DNA of 64,000 nucleotides from Bdellovibrio bacteriovorus (GTDB taxonomy: Bacteria; Bdellovibrionota; Bdellovibrionia; Bdellovibrionales; Bdellovibrionaceae). The notes under the pieces were generated by a model. That model was not told the origin of the DNA. It worked only from the letters and a program-made list of their open reading frames with translations, and searched no databases. Shown here in pieces: positions 34,696-47,588 of this stretch; within the stretch, counting starts at the first letter, position 1; each line of letters starts with the position of its first letter. The DNA is taken from NCBI RefSeq assembly GCF_002208115.1, contig NZ_CP020946.1, forward strand, positions 3,705,538 through 3,769,537, in the 5' to 3' direction. Both the position numbers and the translations under genes were made by a program.

Positions 34696-35575
34696 ACCGA
34701 ACCCCTTTGGTCGTAACAACCATACCTTCCAAATTTAAAGCTTCCACCACTGCCAGCAGGATCGAGGCCCCCGCAAAGATAATATCCGCTCGGCCGCCCA
34801 GATGGTACTTGGTCTTTTTTTCTTCGACGGTGGTACGGGCAAATTCCTCCACCCAATGGGCCAGACGGTCTTTCTTCAAAAAGAAACCATCCACTTTCTT
34901 TTCATCAAAGCCACCGACCTCGATCGCCACCAGCGCTGTGGGTGTTCCCGCAACAGCCACGATCTGATCAATCTTGTGCTTTGTAATTTCTGGCAAAATT
35001 GTCGCCAGTTGCTCCTGAATATAGGCTTCCAAGGGCTTGCGATCCTTTTCGATCACCGGCTGGGTTGTGACAAACTTTTCCGTCAGGCGAACACCCCCAA
35101 TATCAAGACTGTGGCCGTACAGGATGTCAGCGCCCTTGCCAACGATCAGTTCGGTGGAGCCACCGCCAACGTCCACCACCAGGGAAGTCACATTCGGATC
35201 GGTGCCCCCGGCAGTCCCGCCCAGATAAGTGATTCTTGCTTCATCCTCGCCAGGAATAATTTCAATCGGAATTCCCAGCTCTTCGCCAATACGAAAAAGC
35301 TCCTGACCATTACGCGCATCTCGCGCGGCCGAGGTCGCCATCGCCAGAATCTGATCGACATGCTCAGAATCGATTTCTTTTTTAAATTCCGTCAGACACT
35401 GGCGGGCCCGGGCCAAGGCATCGGGATGGAATTCGCCGGTCTGACCAACCCCCTGACCCAAACGCACAACCTGCATCAAATCACGATGCACCTTTTTGAT
35501 TCCGTCTTTGTCGCCTGAAGCAATCAGACACAGAAAAGTGTTCGTTCCCAGATCAAGTGCTGCAACTTTCTTCAT
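34661..35575 (-). CDS. Ppx/GppA-family phosphatase
   Basis: A 304-residue member of the ASKHA fold family. The phosphate-binding N-terminus AALDLGTNTFLCLI, the second loop VVDVGGGSTELIVG (about 132-145) and GEDEARITYLGG mark the exopolyphosphatase/guanosine-pentaphosphatase group. The length fits the short, single-unit type found in many bacteria. It may cleave polyphosphate or pppGpp and so link to the stringent response; which substrate cannot be read from sequence. It starts 14 bases after gatB. Confidence 0.92.
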   Translation of the reverse strand: MKKVAALDLGTNTFLCLIASGDKDGIKKVHRDLMQVVRLGQGVGQTGEFHPDALARARQCLTEFKKEIDSEHVDQILAMATSAARDARNGQELFRIGEELGIPIEIIPGEDEARITYLGGTAGGTDPNVTSLVVDVGGGSTELIVGKGADILYGHSLDIGGVRLTEKFVTTQPVIEKDRKPLEAYIQEQLATILPEITKHKIDQIVAVAGTPTALVAIEVGGFDEKKVDGFFLKKDRLAHWVEEFARTTVEEKKTKYHLGGRADIIFAGASILLAVVEALNLEGMVVTTKGVRYGVALEMFYAR

Positions 35576-35589
35576 TTCTTTATCCTGTT

Positions 35590-37023
35590 CTATTTCAACT
35601 TTTCCTGAAGGATCTTATTTACCAGTTCCGGATTGGCCTGCCCCTTGGAGGCCTTCATCACCGCGCCGACAAAGAAGCCAAAAAGGTTTTTCTTTTTGCC
35701 GGACTTGTGATCTTCGACGGTCTGCGCGTTAGCCGCCAGCACTTCATCCACCAGTTTTTCAATGGCGGCGGGGTCCGAGATCTGCACCAGTCCTTTTTCC
35801 TTCATGATGACTTCCGGATCTTTTCCGGAGTCCCACATTTCCTGGAAGATGGTTTTGGCAATCTTACCGGAAATTGTGCCCTTGTCGATCATCGCGATCA
35901 TTTTGCCCAACTGCGCCGGTTTGATGGGGGATTCTTTGATGTTCTTGTTGGCGGAATTCAATTCACGCAAAAGCTCTGTCATAATCCAGTTCGAGGACGC
36001 CTTGAAATTTCTGGATTCTTTCGCTGTGTCCTCATAGAAATCCGCCAGATCTTTTTCCGTGGTCAGCACGGCGGCATCGAGCTCTGGCAATGCGTGCTGC
36101 TCCTGAAAGCGCTTCGCGCGGGCAATCGGAAGCTCCGGAAGTTCTTTTTTGTACTTTTCAATGATGTCGTCAGTAACTATCACCGGCAGCAGATCCGGAT
36201 CCGGGAAATAACGATAGTCTTGCGCATCTTCTTTGGCGCGCATTGAGAAGGTGCGGTTCTTGTCCGGATCCCACAAACGGGTTTCCTGAATAATCTTTTC
36301 ACCTCGCTCCACACAGTCAATCTGACGTTCAATTTCATATTCAATCGCTTTTTCCACAAAGCGGAACGAGTTGATGTTTTTGATTTCGACTTTGGTTCCG
36401 AACTGAGTGGCGCCCTCTTTGCGGACCGAAACGTTGCAGTCACAGCGCAAAGAGCCTTCTTCCAGGTTTCCGTCACACACATCCAAGTACCGCACAATCT
36501 GACGGATCGTGCGTGCGTATTCGGCGGCTTCCTGAGGAGTCCGCATGTCAGGACCCGAGACCACCTCCAGCAGTGGAATGCCGGCCCGGTTGTAATTGAT
36601 CAAAGTGTATTCGCCGTGGTGATTGGATTTTCCAGCGTCTTCTTCCATGTGTGCGCGGGTGATGGAAACAGTTTTTTCTTTCCCTTCCACCTTAAAGGTG
36701 ATGGAGCCGTTTTCACAGATCGGCTGATCGTACTGGGAAATCTGATAGCCTTTTGGAAGATCCGGATAAAAATAGTTCTTTCTGGCAAAAACAGATTTAC
36801 GACGGATGTCACAACCCAGAGCAAGGCCCGTTTTGATCGAGTACTCAACCACTTTGCTATTTAGAACCGGCAGGGTGCCGGGCATGCCCACGCTGACGGG
36901 TGACGTGTTTTCATTGTCACCGGCATCAAAGGTGGTTGCTTCCGAGCTGAAGATTTTTGTCCTGGTGCTTAGCTGCACGTGGATCTCAATGCCTATGACA
37001 GCTTCATAGCCTCTAGATGACAT
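35590..37023 (-). CDS. gatB: Asp/Glu-tRNA amidotransferase subunit B
   Basis: A 477-residue GatB. With GatA and GatC it converts Glu-tRNA(Gln) and/or Asp-tRNA(Asn) to the amidated forms. Motifs seen: YEAVIGIEIHVQLSTRTKIF at the start, CNVSVRKEGATQFGTKVEIKN, and the C-terminal YqeY-like domain (GKIAKTIFQEMWDSGKDPEVI) that holds the tRNA. It overlaps the end of gatA by 11 bases. No glnS or asnS lies in this window, so which tRNA is used here is open. Confidence 0.97.
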   Translation of the reverse strand: MSSRGYEAVIGIEIHVQLSTRTKIFSSEATTFDAGDNENTSPVSVGMPGTLPVLNSKVVEYSIKTGLALGCDIRRKSVFARKNYFYPDLPKGYQISQYDQPICENGSITFKVEGKEKTVSITRAHMEEDAGKSNHHGEYTLINYNRAGIPLLEVVSGPDMRTPQEAAEYARTIRQIVRYLDVCDGNLEEGSLRCDCNVSVRKEGATQFGTKVEIKNINSFRFVEKAIEYEIERQIDCVERGEKIIQETRLWDPDKNRTFSMRAKEDAQDYRYFPDPDLLPVIVTDDIIEKYKKELPELPIARAKRFQEQHALPELDAAVLTTEKDLADFYEDTAKESRNFKASSNWIMTELLRELNSANKNIKESPIKPAQLGKMIAMIDKGTISGKIAKTIFQEMWDSGKDPEVIMKEKGLVQISDPAAIEKLVDEVLAANAQTVEDHKSGKKKNLFGFFVGAVMKASKGQANPELVNKILQEKLK

Positions 37024-38485
37024 GGGGATGTTTTCCTTTCACCAAAGAGGCGCTCTCCAGTGCATAAGCCACATTCAGCATTTTTTGTTCTTCAAAGTGA
37101 CCTGCCGTCAGTTGAATGCCGATGGGAAGACCGCTTTGAGATTGCCCGAAGGGAACACTCATTCCCGGAAGCCCGGCCAGATTTGTTGAAGTGGTGAAGA
37201 TGTCATTCAGATACATCGCCAGCGGATCAGACACCCGCTCGCCAATCTTGAAGGCGGGCGCGGTGGTCACAGGACTCAGGATGACATCACATTTTTTGAA
37301 GGCTTCCAGATATTGTTGCATGATCAGGCGGCGCACCTGACCGGCTTTATTGTAAAATGCATCATAGTAACCACTAGAAAGGCAGTAGGTTCCCAGCATG
37401 ATACGACGTTTGACCTCGGCCCCGAAGGCCTGCCCGCGGGTCTGACTGTAGAATTCTTCCAAATCCACAGCTGACAGATTTTTAAATTCCGCGCGGTATC
37501 CATATTTCACGCCGTCATAGCGGGAAAGATTCGACGATGCCTCACTGGCGGCCACCAGATAATACACCGGCACGGCAAACTCGGTCATGGGAACAGAGAC
37601 TTCAACAATCTCAGCACCCAGTTGTTTCAATGTATCCACCGAGTTTTCCACAGTCTTTTGCACGTCTGGATGCAAATTTCCAGTCATGTATTCTTTCATC
37701 AGACCGATCTTCATGCCTTTCACATCGGCTTTCAGATTCTGACTCCAGGCGGGGACTTTTTTCTGTGCGGTGGTGGAATCCTGCGGGTCAAATCCGGAAA
37801 TCACTTCCAAGGTCAAAGCCGCATCCTTCACCGAACTTACCATGGGGCCTGCCTGATCCAGCGAAGACGCATAAGCAATGATGCCATAGCGGCTGACACG
37901 GCCGTAAGTGGGTTTTACCCCGACAATGCCACAGAAGCTGGCGGGCTGACGGATCGATCCGCCCGTATCAGTTCCCAAAGTTCCCGCCACCAGACGTGAA
38001 GCCTGCGCGGCCGCCGAGCCTCCGGAAGATCCGCCCGGCACTCGCTCCAGATCCCACGGATTTTTCACCACTCCGTGGAAAGACGTTTCGTTGGATGAAC
38101 CCATGGCAAATTCGTCCTGGTTCAATTTTCCCATCACCACGACGCCGGATTTTTTTAGGCGCGCCACCGCTGTGGCGTCATAAGGGGGAACAAAGTTTTC
38201 CAGAATCTTGCTTCCGGCCGTGGTCGTAAGACCCTTGGTACAAAACATCTCTTTGATTCCAAAGGGAACACCCGCCAACAGACCGACATCCTCGCCCTTG
38301 GCAATACGTGCATCCAAGGCCTCGGCGTCCTGAACCGCGACAGGATTCAGGGAAGTGAAGGCATTCAGTTTCGGGTTCAAAGACTCAATGCGCTTACGGA
38401 AATGCTGTGCCACTTCCTTGGCACTGACCTTGCGAGTTTTGACGGCTTCGGCAATTTCCGAAATAGAGGCAAATGTTAAATCCAC
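37013..38485 (-). CDS. gatA: Asp/Glu-tRNA amidotransferase subunit A
   Basis: Start set at a GTG at 38485 with AGGAGG six bases upstream; the open frame extends 20 codons further without a ribosome site and over the end of gatC. The 490-residue protein is the glutaminase subunit and carries the amidase signature: catalytic Lys in GVPFGIKEMF, the Gly/Ser stretch VPGGSSGGSAAA with the cis-Ser, and the nucleophile Ser in TDTGGSIRQPASF. Released ammonia is channelled to GatB. Lies 10 bases after gatC and overlaps gatB. Confidence 0.97.
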   Translation of the reverse strand: MDLTFASISEIAEAVKTRKVSAKEVAQHFRKRIESLNPKLNAFTSLNPVAVQDAEALDARIAKGEDVGLLAGVPFGIKEMFCTKGLTTTAGSKILENFVPPYDATAVARLKKSGVVVMGKLNQDEFAMGSSNETSFHGVVKNPWDLERVPGGSSGGSAAAQASRLVAGTLGTDTGGSIRQPASFCGIVGVKPTYGRVSRYGIIAYASSLDQAGPMVSSVKDAALTLEVISGFDPQDSTTAQKKVPAWSQNLKADVKGMKIGLMKEYMTGNLHPDVQKTVENSVDTLKQLGAEIVEVSVPMTEFAVPVYYLVAASEASSNLSRYDGVKYGYRAEFKNLSAVDLEEFYSQTRGQAFGAEVKRRIMLGTYCLSSGYYDAFYNKAGQVRRLIMQQYLEAFKKCDVILSPVTTAPAFKIGERVSDPLAMYLNDIFTTSTNLAGLPGMSVPFGQSQSGLPIGIQLTAGHFEEQKMLNVAYALESASLVKGKHPHVI

Positions 38486-38495
38486 AATCAACCTC

Positions 38496-41807
<3,312 letters not shown>

Positions 41808-41835
41808 TAAAACTCCGGGGGAATTTTTCTGTCGT

Positions 41836-41874
41836 AAAAAATGCAAAACCCACGGTTTCAGGGCCGTGGGTTTT
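41836..41874 (-). terminator. Terminator of the histone gene
   Basis: AAAACCCACGG (41845-41855) pairs with CCGTGGGTTTT (41864-41874) around an 8-base loop. On the minus strand a T-rich stretch follows. It lies 40 bases after the histone stop. Confidence 0.85.
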
Positions 41875-41914
41875 AAAATTGAACCAATGCTGAACGAATT
41901 TTCGTTCGACCGAA

Positions 41915-42109
41915 TTAAAGGTGGTCGATAACGATATCGCGAGCCATTACGGTTTTACGACCGTCAGCTTTTGCAGATTCAACGCCTTTCAAGCACAGTT
42001 GCTCAATGGCTTTACTGAGTACGTCAATAGTCTCAGCAGATGTGTTCATTTGACCTTTTTCTTTGATCAGTTTTTTAACTTTGCTTGTTACTACAAGTAC
42101 TTCTGCCAT
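41915..42109 (-). CDS. Bacterial histone (HBb / Bd0055 type)
   Basis: A 64-residue protein from the ATG at 42109 (AGAGG six bases upstream). The chain is one histone fold with no tails: helix 1 (VTSKVKKLIKEKG, about 7-19), long helix 2 (SAETIDVLSKAIEQLCLKGVE, in two halves, about 24-47), a short loop with the DNA-facing Lys/Arg (ADGRKTV) and helix 3 (MARDIVIDHL, 55-64). I recognise this as the Bdellovibrio bacteriovorus histone, known from published work to be an abundant, essential nucleoid protein that forms dimers and binds DNA in an unusual, edge-on or bending mode. It is a single-gene unit with its own terminator. Confidence 0.96.
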   Translation of the reverse strand: MAEVLVVTSKVKKLIKEKGQMNTSAETIDVLSKAIEQLCLKGVESAKADGRKTVMARDIVIDHL

Positions 42110-42202
42110 GATATACCTCTCCATCCATGTTAATCGAACAGATAAAAGGTTTGCATAGGGTCCTGTGAATGACAATATGAAATCTTCTTGCGGCGCACTA
42201 AT

Positions 42203-43624
42203 TTAAGAGCGCCCCGGGTTCATTAACAGCTCCGCTTTTCCATCCACGAACTTGAAAAGCTCTGCCTGACGGGCTCCGGCTTCACCCGGGGATATCCACA
42301 CGAACGTCTTTTGATCCAACGGCTTGGTGCATTCCACATCCAAAAAGGCCGGCGACCAGCACCCGCTGTTCAGGTGTTCGACCGATCCGATCATTTCATG
42401 ACGGGTGTGATGAGTGTGCCCGTAAACTATGCGATTCACTTTAGTGATTGCACTGGTCATAGCCAGAACACGGTCATCGGGTTCTTTGTAGCCAGACACG
42501 AGGGAGGTCACCGATTTGCTGTAAAATAAGAAGAACGGCAACAGCAGGAACAACGGAATGAAAGCCCAGAAGAATGAGATTTCATAAATGGCCCGGACAA
42601 CGATCATCAGTTGGAAGATCAGATAGAACGCCACGAAAATAATAAATGCCCGATCCAGCCACAGCTCTCGCGCCAGCAGGAAGGGATTGCTGGCCGCCGG
42701 AGCCACAAAGAGCTCTTTCAGCTCACGCACCATGCGGGGTTCTGCGTTCGACTTTTCGGCAATCAAAGACACGCGGTCTTCAATCTTTAAAGGATTTCTC
42801 ATCGGAGCCGCCAGACGATCATAGAACGAGTGAAGTAACGTCAGCACCGAACCCCAGAACCAAGTCAGCACCAGACCCGGCTGCGCACGCAGCATGTATT
42901 TCACAAAGAACTTAATGTACTGCGGAATACTCATGATGTAATTACTGTCCACATGCGGGTTGAAGAAACCCATTCCGTTCATCAGATAACGGCAAGCCAG
43001 ATTCCCAAAGGGAAGTTTCAACGAAACAAAATTGTAACCACGAACAAACGGATTGATCGGGTCCTCACACATGCAATATGGATCGTACTGATTGCCGTGT
43101 TCGATCAGCGTGTCTTGATTGCTGATGTAGAACCACTCGACAAAGCGCACCTGCTGCTTCTTGTCTTCCGGCAAGTTCAGGTGACGATAAATTTCAGCCT
43201 GCACTTCCGGGAAGTGAAGTTCCAGATCGTGATTGCCGATGACAAAGACCGCACGGTTGCCACGCAGGACAAACTCACGCAAAGCACGCACCCAGTCGGC
43301 GTGATCTTTCAGGATCACCTCAATTTTAAAACGAGAGCGCTCTTCAATCGGAAAAAGACCGCGGCGCTTTTCAAGACCACTGACATGAAAGACCGGCTCA
43401 TCCGGCAAACGCAGCACACTGTCAAAATCGAAGATGTCACCATTTAAAACAAGCTCAACGGATGCTCCTTGCGCCTTTTCCTCGCAGTTCTTCAGAAACA
43501 CTTCAAACGTGTCATCAAAGAAGAACTGACGTGTCTTAAATTTCTTCCACAACGGGAAGCGCAGGTTCACAGGTTCAGCTTCACACAAATGCAAATCACT
43601 GATGATCGCAGTGTGCGACGCCAT
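42203..43624 (-). CDS. Membrane metallophosphoesterase
   Basis: Start set at the ATG at 43624 (MASHTAIISDLHL), 473 residues. All calcineurin-type metal motifs are present in order: SDLHL, NGDIFDF, GNHDLE, EHGNQYD and YGHTHHTRH. Between the last two lie about 150 extra residues with two or three membrane helices (LIFQLMIVVRAIYEISFF and FIPLFLLLPFFLFY region). UDP-diacylglucosamine hydrolases (LpxH) share the metal motifs, but the membrane insert makes this a different subtype; the substrate is unknown. Divergent from murD, with 56 bases between the starts. Confidence 0.85.
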   Translation of the reverse strand: MASHTAIISDLHLCEAEPVNLRFPLWKKFKTRQFFFDDTFEVFLKNCEEKAQGASVELVLNGDIFDFDSVLRLPDEPVFHVSGLEKRRGLFPIEERSRFKIEVILKDHADWVRALREFVLRGNRAVFVIGNHDLELHFPEVQAEIYRHLNLPEDKKQQVRFVEWFYISNQDTLIEHGNQYDPYCMCEDPINPFVRGYNFVSLKLPFGNLACRYLMNGMGFFNPHVDSNYIMSIPQYIKFFVKYMLRAQPGLVLTWFWGSVLTLLHSFYDRLAAPMRNPLKIEDRVSLIAEKSNAEPRMVRELKELFVAPAASNPFLLARELWLDRAFIIFVAFYLIFQLMIVVRAIYEISFFWAFIPLFLLLPFFLFYSKSVTSLVSGYKEPDDRVLAMTSAITKVNRIVYGHTHHTRHEMIGSVEHLNSGCWSPAFLDVECTKPLDQKTFVWISPGEAGARQAELFKFVDGKAELLMNPGRS

Positions 43625-43680
43625 TTTAAAATCAGGAAAAGGTCTTGAAAAAGAAGTGGGCAAATCTGCCTCCCAAGTCT

Positions 43681-44997
43681 ATGATCGTGCAGATGAAAGA
43701 ATTTATCAAGAACCTGAAGACTCCAATTGCAATTGTCGGCATGGGAAAAAGCGGCGAGGCCGCCAAGCGCCTGCTGATTTTGGCTGGTCATGCACCTGAA
43801 TCCATTCTTACCTTCGATGGAAAACTGGAATCGGCTCAGTTTCGTGATCCTCAGGTCCTGATGAATCAAAAACCCGGCACACTGGTCGTGTCCCCGGGTG
43901 TTCCCCTGGCATCAGCCTGGATCCAAGATGCACAGAAAAACGGAGTCCGAATCACCAGTGAGCTTTCCCTGGCATGTTCGACCTTGGACTCCGAAAAAGT
44001 GATCGGCGTGACCGGTTCGGTGGGAAAAAGCACCACCGTTTCCATTTTGGGCGCGGGGCTAGAGGCCTTTTCAAAAACCGGCTTTGTCGGAGGCAACCTG
44101 GGCACTCCGTTTGCGGACTACGCAGCAGATGTTCTTGAGGGTAAGCGCCCTCGCGCAGACTGGGTGATTTTGGAACTTTCCAGCTATCAACTGGAAAACT
44201 GCGAAGGTCTGTCTTTGGATTATTCTGCCATCACTTACTTTACGTCCAATCATCTGGAACGATATGACAGCCTTAAACACTACTACGACACCAAGTGGAA
44301 GATCCTTTCTTTGACCAGAGATGCTTTGCTGCTGAACCGTGAAGGTGGCGATCTTGTAGAATACTTCCATAAAAACGGTGGACCTGAACAGGTGAAGATC
44401 ATTTCCCGTTCGGACAAGGCCCTGACTTCTTTGCAACTTGAAAAAGCGCAGTTGATTGGCCAGCACAATCAGGACAATTTGGCGCTGGCAAGCGCTCTGG
44501 CTTTGGCGGCGAAATGGCCTTCATCCGCAATTGAGGGAATGAAAGCTTTTAAAGGCCTTGTGCACCGTCTGGAAAGTGTTGGCACCCACAAGGGCATTCG
44601 TTTCATCAACGACAGCAAAGCCACCGCCATGGACAGCGTGCTGATCGCAGCTGCGGCGGCTCACGACACTTTATCAAAACCGGGAAAGCTGTGGCTGCTA
44701 CTGGGCGGTCGCGACAAAAATCTTCCGTGGCAGGATCTCAAAGCACTGGGAAATCTGAAAGACATCGAGTTTGTCTTCTTTGGTGAATGCCGTGAAATCG
44801 CCCAGAAAAAATCAACCCTTGCCGGAAACTCTTTTGCCCGTTTGGGCGAAGCCATGTGCGACATCTTGGGGAAGGCCCGACCAGGTGATACCGTGCTGCT
44901 CAGTCCGGGAGGAACCAGCCTTGATGAATTCAAGTCGTTTGAAGATCGCGGGAACTATTTCAAGAAGTGTGTTTCGGAATTTACTCTCGGAAACTAA
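43681..44997 (+). CDS. murD: UDP-N-acetylmuramoylalanine--D-glutamate ligase
   Basis: MurD adds D-glutamate to UDP-MurNAc-L-Ala in cytoplasmic peptidoglycan synthesis. The N-terminal Rossmann part (IAIVGMGKSGEAAKRLL), the ATP loop GVTGSVGKSTT, the NHLERYDSL region and the C-terminal domain (HRLESVGTHKGIRFINDSKATAMDS, in parts) are all present. The start could be the ATG at 43681 or the one at 43693; neither has a good ribosome site, and a TTG at 43645 is also in frame. The end overlaps the convergent gene at 44981 by 17 bases. It stands alone rather than in the usual mur/fts cluster. Confidence 0.95.
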   Translation: MIVQMKEFIKNLKTPIAIVGMGKSGEAAKRLLILAGHAPESILTFDGKLESAQFRDPQVLMNQKPGTLVVSPGVPLASAWIQDAQKNGVRITSELSLACSTLDSEKVIGVTGSVGKSTTVSILGAGLEAFSKTGFVGGNLGTPFADYAADVLEGKRPRADWVILELSSYQLENCEGLSLDYSAITYFTSNHLERYDSLKHYYDTKWKILSLTRDALLLNREGGDLVEYFHKNGGPEQVKIISRSDKALTSLQLEKAQLIGQHNQDNLALASALALAAKWPSSAIEGMKAFKGLVHRLESVGTHKGIRFINDSKATAMDSVLIAAAAAHDTLSKPGKLWLLLGGRDKNLPWQDLKALGNLKDIEFVFFGECREIAQKKSTLAGNSFARLGEAMCDILGKARPGDTVLLSPGGTSLDEFKSFEDRGNYFKKCVSEFTLGN

Positions 44998-47095
44998 GCA
45001 CGGACAGCGTGTTTGGATCCACCGGCAGAACGCGGGAATAGATCTTCTGCGTTCTTTCGCCCACCACCACAACTTCGTGGATGTCTTCAGGAACGTTGTA
45101 AAGAATGAAACCACCGCCCGCAATACCCTTGCCATTTTGCAGGATACGGCCTTGCATATCGAAGTACACAATCTGGCGCGGATTGAATGAATCATAGGCG
45201 GCCAGATAAACTTCAAAGTTTTCATCCGGAACAAAGCCCACGATCACACCTGCCGTCGGCAGATCATCAATTTTCAGATAACCTTTAATCGCACTTAACC
45301 ATGACCAACGAACCACCGGCGCATGCACGTATTCATCGTTGTCATTGTAAACGTATCTCGCCGCCACATAGTCGGTGCCTTCAGGCTGAACACGCATCAG
45401 ACCGTAACGTTTCAAATTCGGCAAAGTCACCGTGGTGGCGCCCTGCACTTCAAATTCGCTCTGCAGACTTTGCATGGTCACGGTGGCTGGAACGGCGTCC
45501 CCGGCAAAGGCGTCATACACCCGCAGCGGAACGGCTTCGTTTTTCATGGTGGACTGAATGTCCCCTTGAGCTACCGAACCTTCTTCGACCACCACGTTTT
45601 GATAACCCACGATGGCTTCAGCTCTTGTTGCCAGCAGGGAGTGGAAACCTGGCTCCGCATTTACAAAAGCAAACAGACCGTTATCACCCGTGGCTTTCAG
45701 ACTTGGATCCGGAAGCATGAACTGATTAAAGTACACCGGCACCAGGCTTGGATCGGATTCCACTACGACATCAATTCCGGAAAGAGTCTTGCCGTCAAGG
45801 CTGACCTTACCCCAGATGATCGTTGGTGCCCCTTCAAAGGACATCTGTCTTTGCTGGCTTAAGATATCCTGCAAGGCCTGAATCATGGACGCCGGATAAA
45901 GAGGCGTCTTAAATTCCTGCCCTGAAACCACGATGGAAGCCGTCTGCATGTGCGAAGGCGCCGCCGCCCGCATCACTGTCGTGGATCCCTTGGTCACGTT
46001 ATCCATAGCCACGGCACCGTCTTTTTTCGGAGCAACTTCTTTGGCCCCTTTCACAAAGGTCACCAGGGTCTTCGCGGGAGCTGCATCATCCGGTTTTGGA
46101 TTGTAAGCACTTGTTACAATGCCGCCAAAGTCAGGATGGGGTTCGATGCGAATCTTAGGCCCTTGCAAACGGTTTTGCGCAATCGAAGCAACACGGTTTA
46201 AGCGGAAGCTGCCTTCACCCAGGGTCTTGCCCTCTTTATCCACCAGACGGGCAATGATGGATCCGGTCACGTCTTCAACATCTATATTATACTGACCCTG
46301 AACAAGATTGACCTTGCCCAGTTCTTTTAAGACACCCTCGTCACTGCGACGGATCTCAATATGATGTTCATTGGTGACAGCCAGACCCCCGGTGATTTCA
46401 AGCGGACCGGAAATGGAACGAATGCCCGCAGGTCTTTGTTCTTCCACCAGACCATAGGAAGGATTCATGCCGTCATCAGAGGGCTGGTTGTTGCGATCCG
46501 GAATGCGCACTTCAGCTTGAGGGATCTTTGTATTGGCTTTGCCGGTGGCATCCACACCCGCCACGTACACACGCGGGTTGGAAGATGTTGCCGCCGTCAT
46601 CACGCCGGATTTTTCCAGAACCTCTTTGGCCATGTCAGACCATGTTGGCTGGCTCCAGTCCTGACCGATGACTTCACTGCGGCTTTGAGCCACTTGCAGT
46701 CGCTTCGCCTGAGCAGGGGAAAGATCATTCATCCATGCCGTAGGATCCGCATCCACTGTTGCCGTGGTCGGCGCTTCGGCGACAAATCTTTCCGGAGTTT
46801 TTTGAATCACCATTTCAGCAATCTCCACGCGCTTTGCAAACAGCGGTGCGGTGGATTTTTCTGTGGCAAGATTCAACGGTTTTACTTTTTCAATTCTTGA
46901 CCACTCTGCAAGTTGCCTCTCGGATTCCAGCAGTTCTTCAAAGGCGATATGTGGTGGAGAATTTTTCTGAGCTTTGATGGTGAGCGCTTCGTAAATAGGT
47001 ATGAACTTCAAGCCACCCGTGGGGCTTGACCAGTATAAGCTTCCAGCTAATACCAGGAGCGGTAAAATGAACCGCTTCAGTCGCATTCCTTGCAA
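44981..47095 (-). CDS. Large periplasmic protein with carboxypeptidase-regulatory-like repeats
   Basis: The start may be the TTG at 47095, which has GAGGTG four bases upstream, or the ATG at 47086, which opens MRLKRFILPLLVLAGSLYW. About 700 residues with an N-terminal signal or anchor. The first ~170 residues are linker-like; the rest is beta-rich, with segments such as KIPQAEVRIPDRNN and GKVSLDGKTLSGIDVVVES ... GDNGLFAFVNAEPGFHSLLA that look like CarboxypepD_reg/transthyretin-like folds used in cell-surface and envelope proteins. No enzyme motif seen. Convergent with murD (17-base overlap of stops). Function unknown. Confidence 0.75.
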   Translation of the reverse strand: MQGMRLKRFILPLLVLAGSLYWSSPTGGLKFIPIYEALTIKAQKNSPPHIAFEELLESERQLAEWSRIEKVKPLNLATEKSTAPLFAKRVEIAEMVIQKTPERFVAEAPTTATVDADPTAWMNDLSPAQAKRLQVAQSRSEVIGQDWSQPTWSDMAKEVLEKSGVMTAATSSNPRVYVAGVDATGKANTKIPQAEVRIPDRNNQPSDDGMNPSYGLVEEQRPAGIRSISGPLEITGGLAVTNEHHIEIRRSDEGVLKELGKVNLVQGQYNIDVEDVTGSIIARLVDKEGKTLGEGSFRLNRVASIAQNRLQGPKIRIEPHPDFGGIVTSAYNPKPDDAAPAKTLVTFVKGAKEVAPKKDGAVAMDNVTKGSTTVMRAAAPSHMQTASIVVSGQEFKTPLYPASMIQALQDILSQQRQMSFEGAPTIIWGKVSLDGKTLSGIDVVVESDPSLVPVYFNQFMLPDPSLKATGDNGLFAFVNAEPGFHSLLATRAEAIVGYQNVVVEEGSVAQGDIQSTMKNEAVPLRVYDAFAGDAVPATVTMQSLQSEFEVQGATTVTLPNLKRYGLMRVQPEGTDYVAARYVYNDNDEYVHAPVVRWSWLSAIKGYLKIDDLPTAGVIVGFVPDENFEVYLAAYDSFNPRQIVYFDMQGRILQNGKGIAGGGFILYNVPEDIHEVVVVGERTQKIYSRVLPVDPNTLSVLSFRE

Positions 47096-47144
47096 CAGTC
47101 ACCTCATTTGAAGAATAGTCATTTCTGACTAGCCTTAATCGTAT

Positions 47145-47588
47145 TTAGAAGGAACGGAAGTCGTCAATCACGTTACGACTGTCGCGACTTTGGTTAAGGG
47201 ACTGGCGGATCTTTTCCGCGATGGGCGCGGCTTTGTCGTCGTCGCGGTCAAGCAGGTCAAAACCGCCATCCTCATTACGACCTTCGACCAGAACCTGGAC
47301 CTGAACATCGTAAGGACGGCGGTCACCAAGAACCGTGACATGGGTGTAGAAACGTTCTCTGGCCATATCCATCTTATCGATATTCTTGCCTTTTTTGTCA
47401 TAGTACTGAGACGTCATCTCGCGCCCGTTCTGACTGATGGATTTAGGCTCGCCAATAACGGCCACAATCGCACGACGGGTCTCACTCAAGTTCAGTGGGG
47501 TTTCACGCAAGATCACCCCACCAGTGCGACAACCAGCAAAAAAAAGCGTCGATGCAAGAAGGAATACCCAGACGAAGGTCTTCATCAT
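47145..47588 (-). CDS. Lipoprotein of unknown function
   Basis: A 147-residue lipoprotein: signal peptide [20 protein letters not shown] with lipobox FAGC. The mature part contains an LNLSETRRAIVAVIGEPKSIS segment and a beta-rich middle (YTHVTVLGDRRPYDVQVQVLVEG), then an acidic stretch. No family recognised. The ATG overlaps the stop of the transaldolase gene by one base (TAATG), so translation is coupled and the two share a transcript. Confidence 0.8.
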   Translation of the reverse strand: MMKTFVWVFLLASTLFFAGCRTGGVILRETPLNLSETRRAIVAVIGEPKSISQNGREMTSQYYDKKGKNIDKMDMARERFYTHVTVLGDRRPYDVQVQVLVEGRNEDGGFDLLDRDDDKAAPIAEKIRQSLNQSRDSRNVIDDFRSF

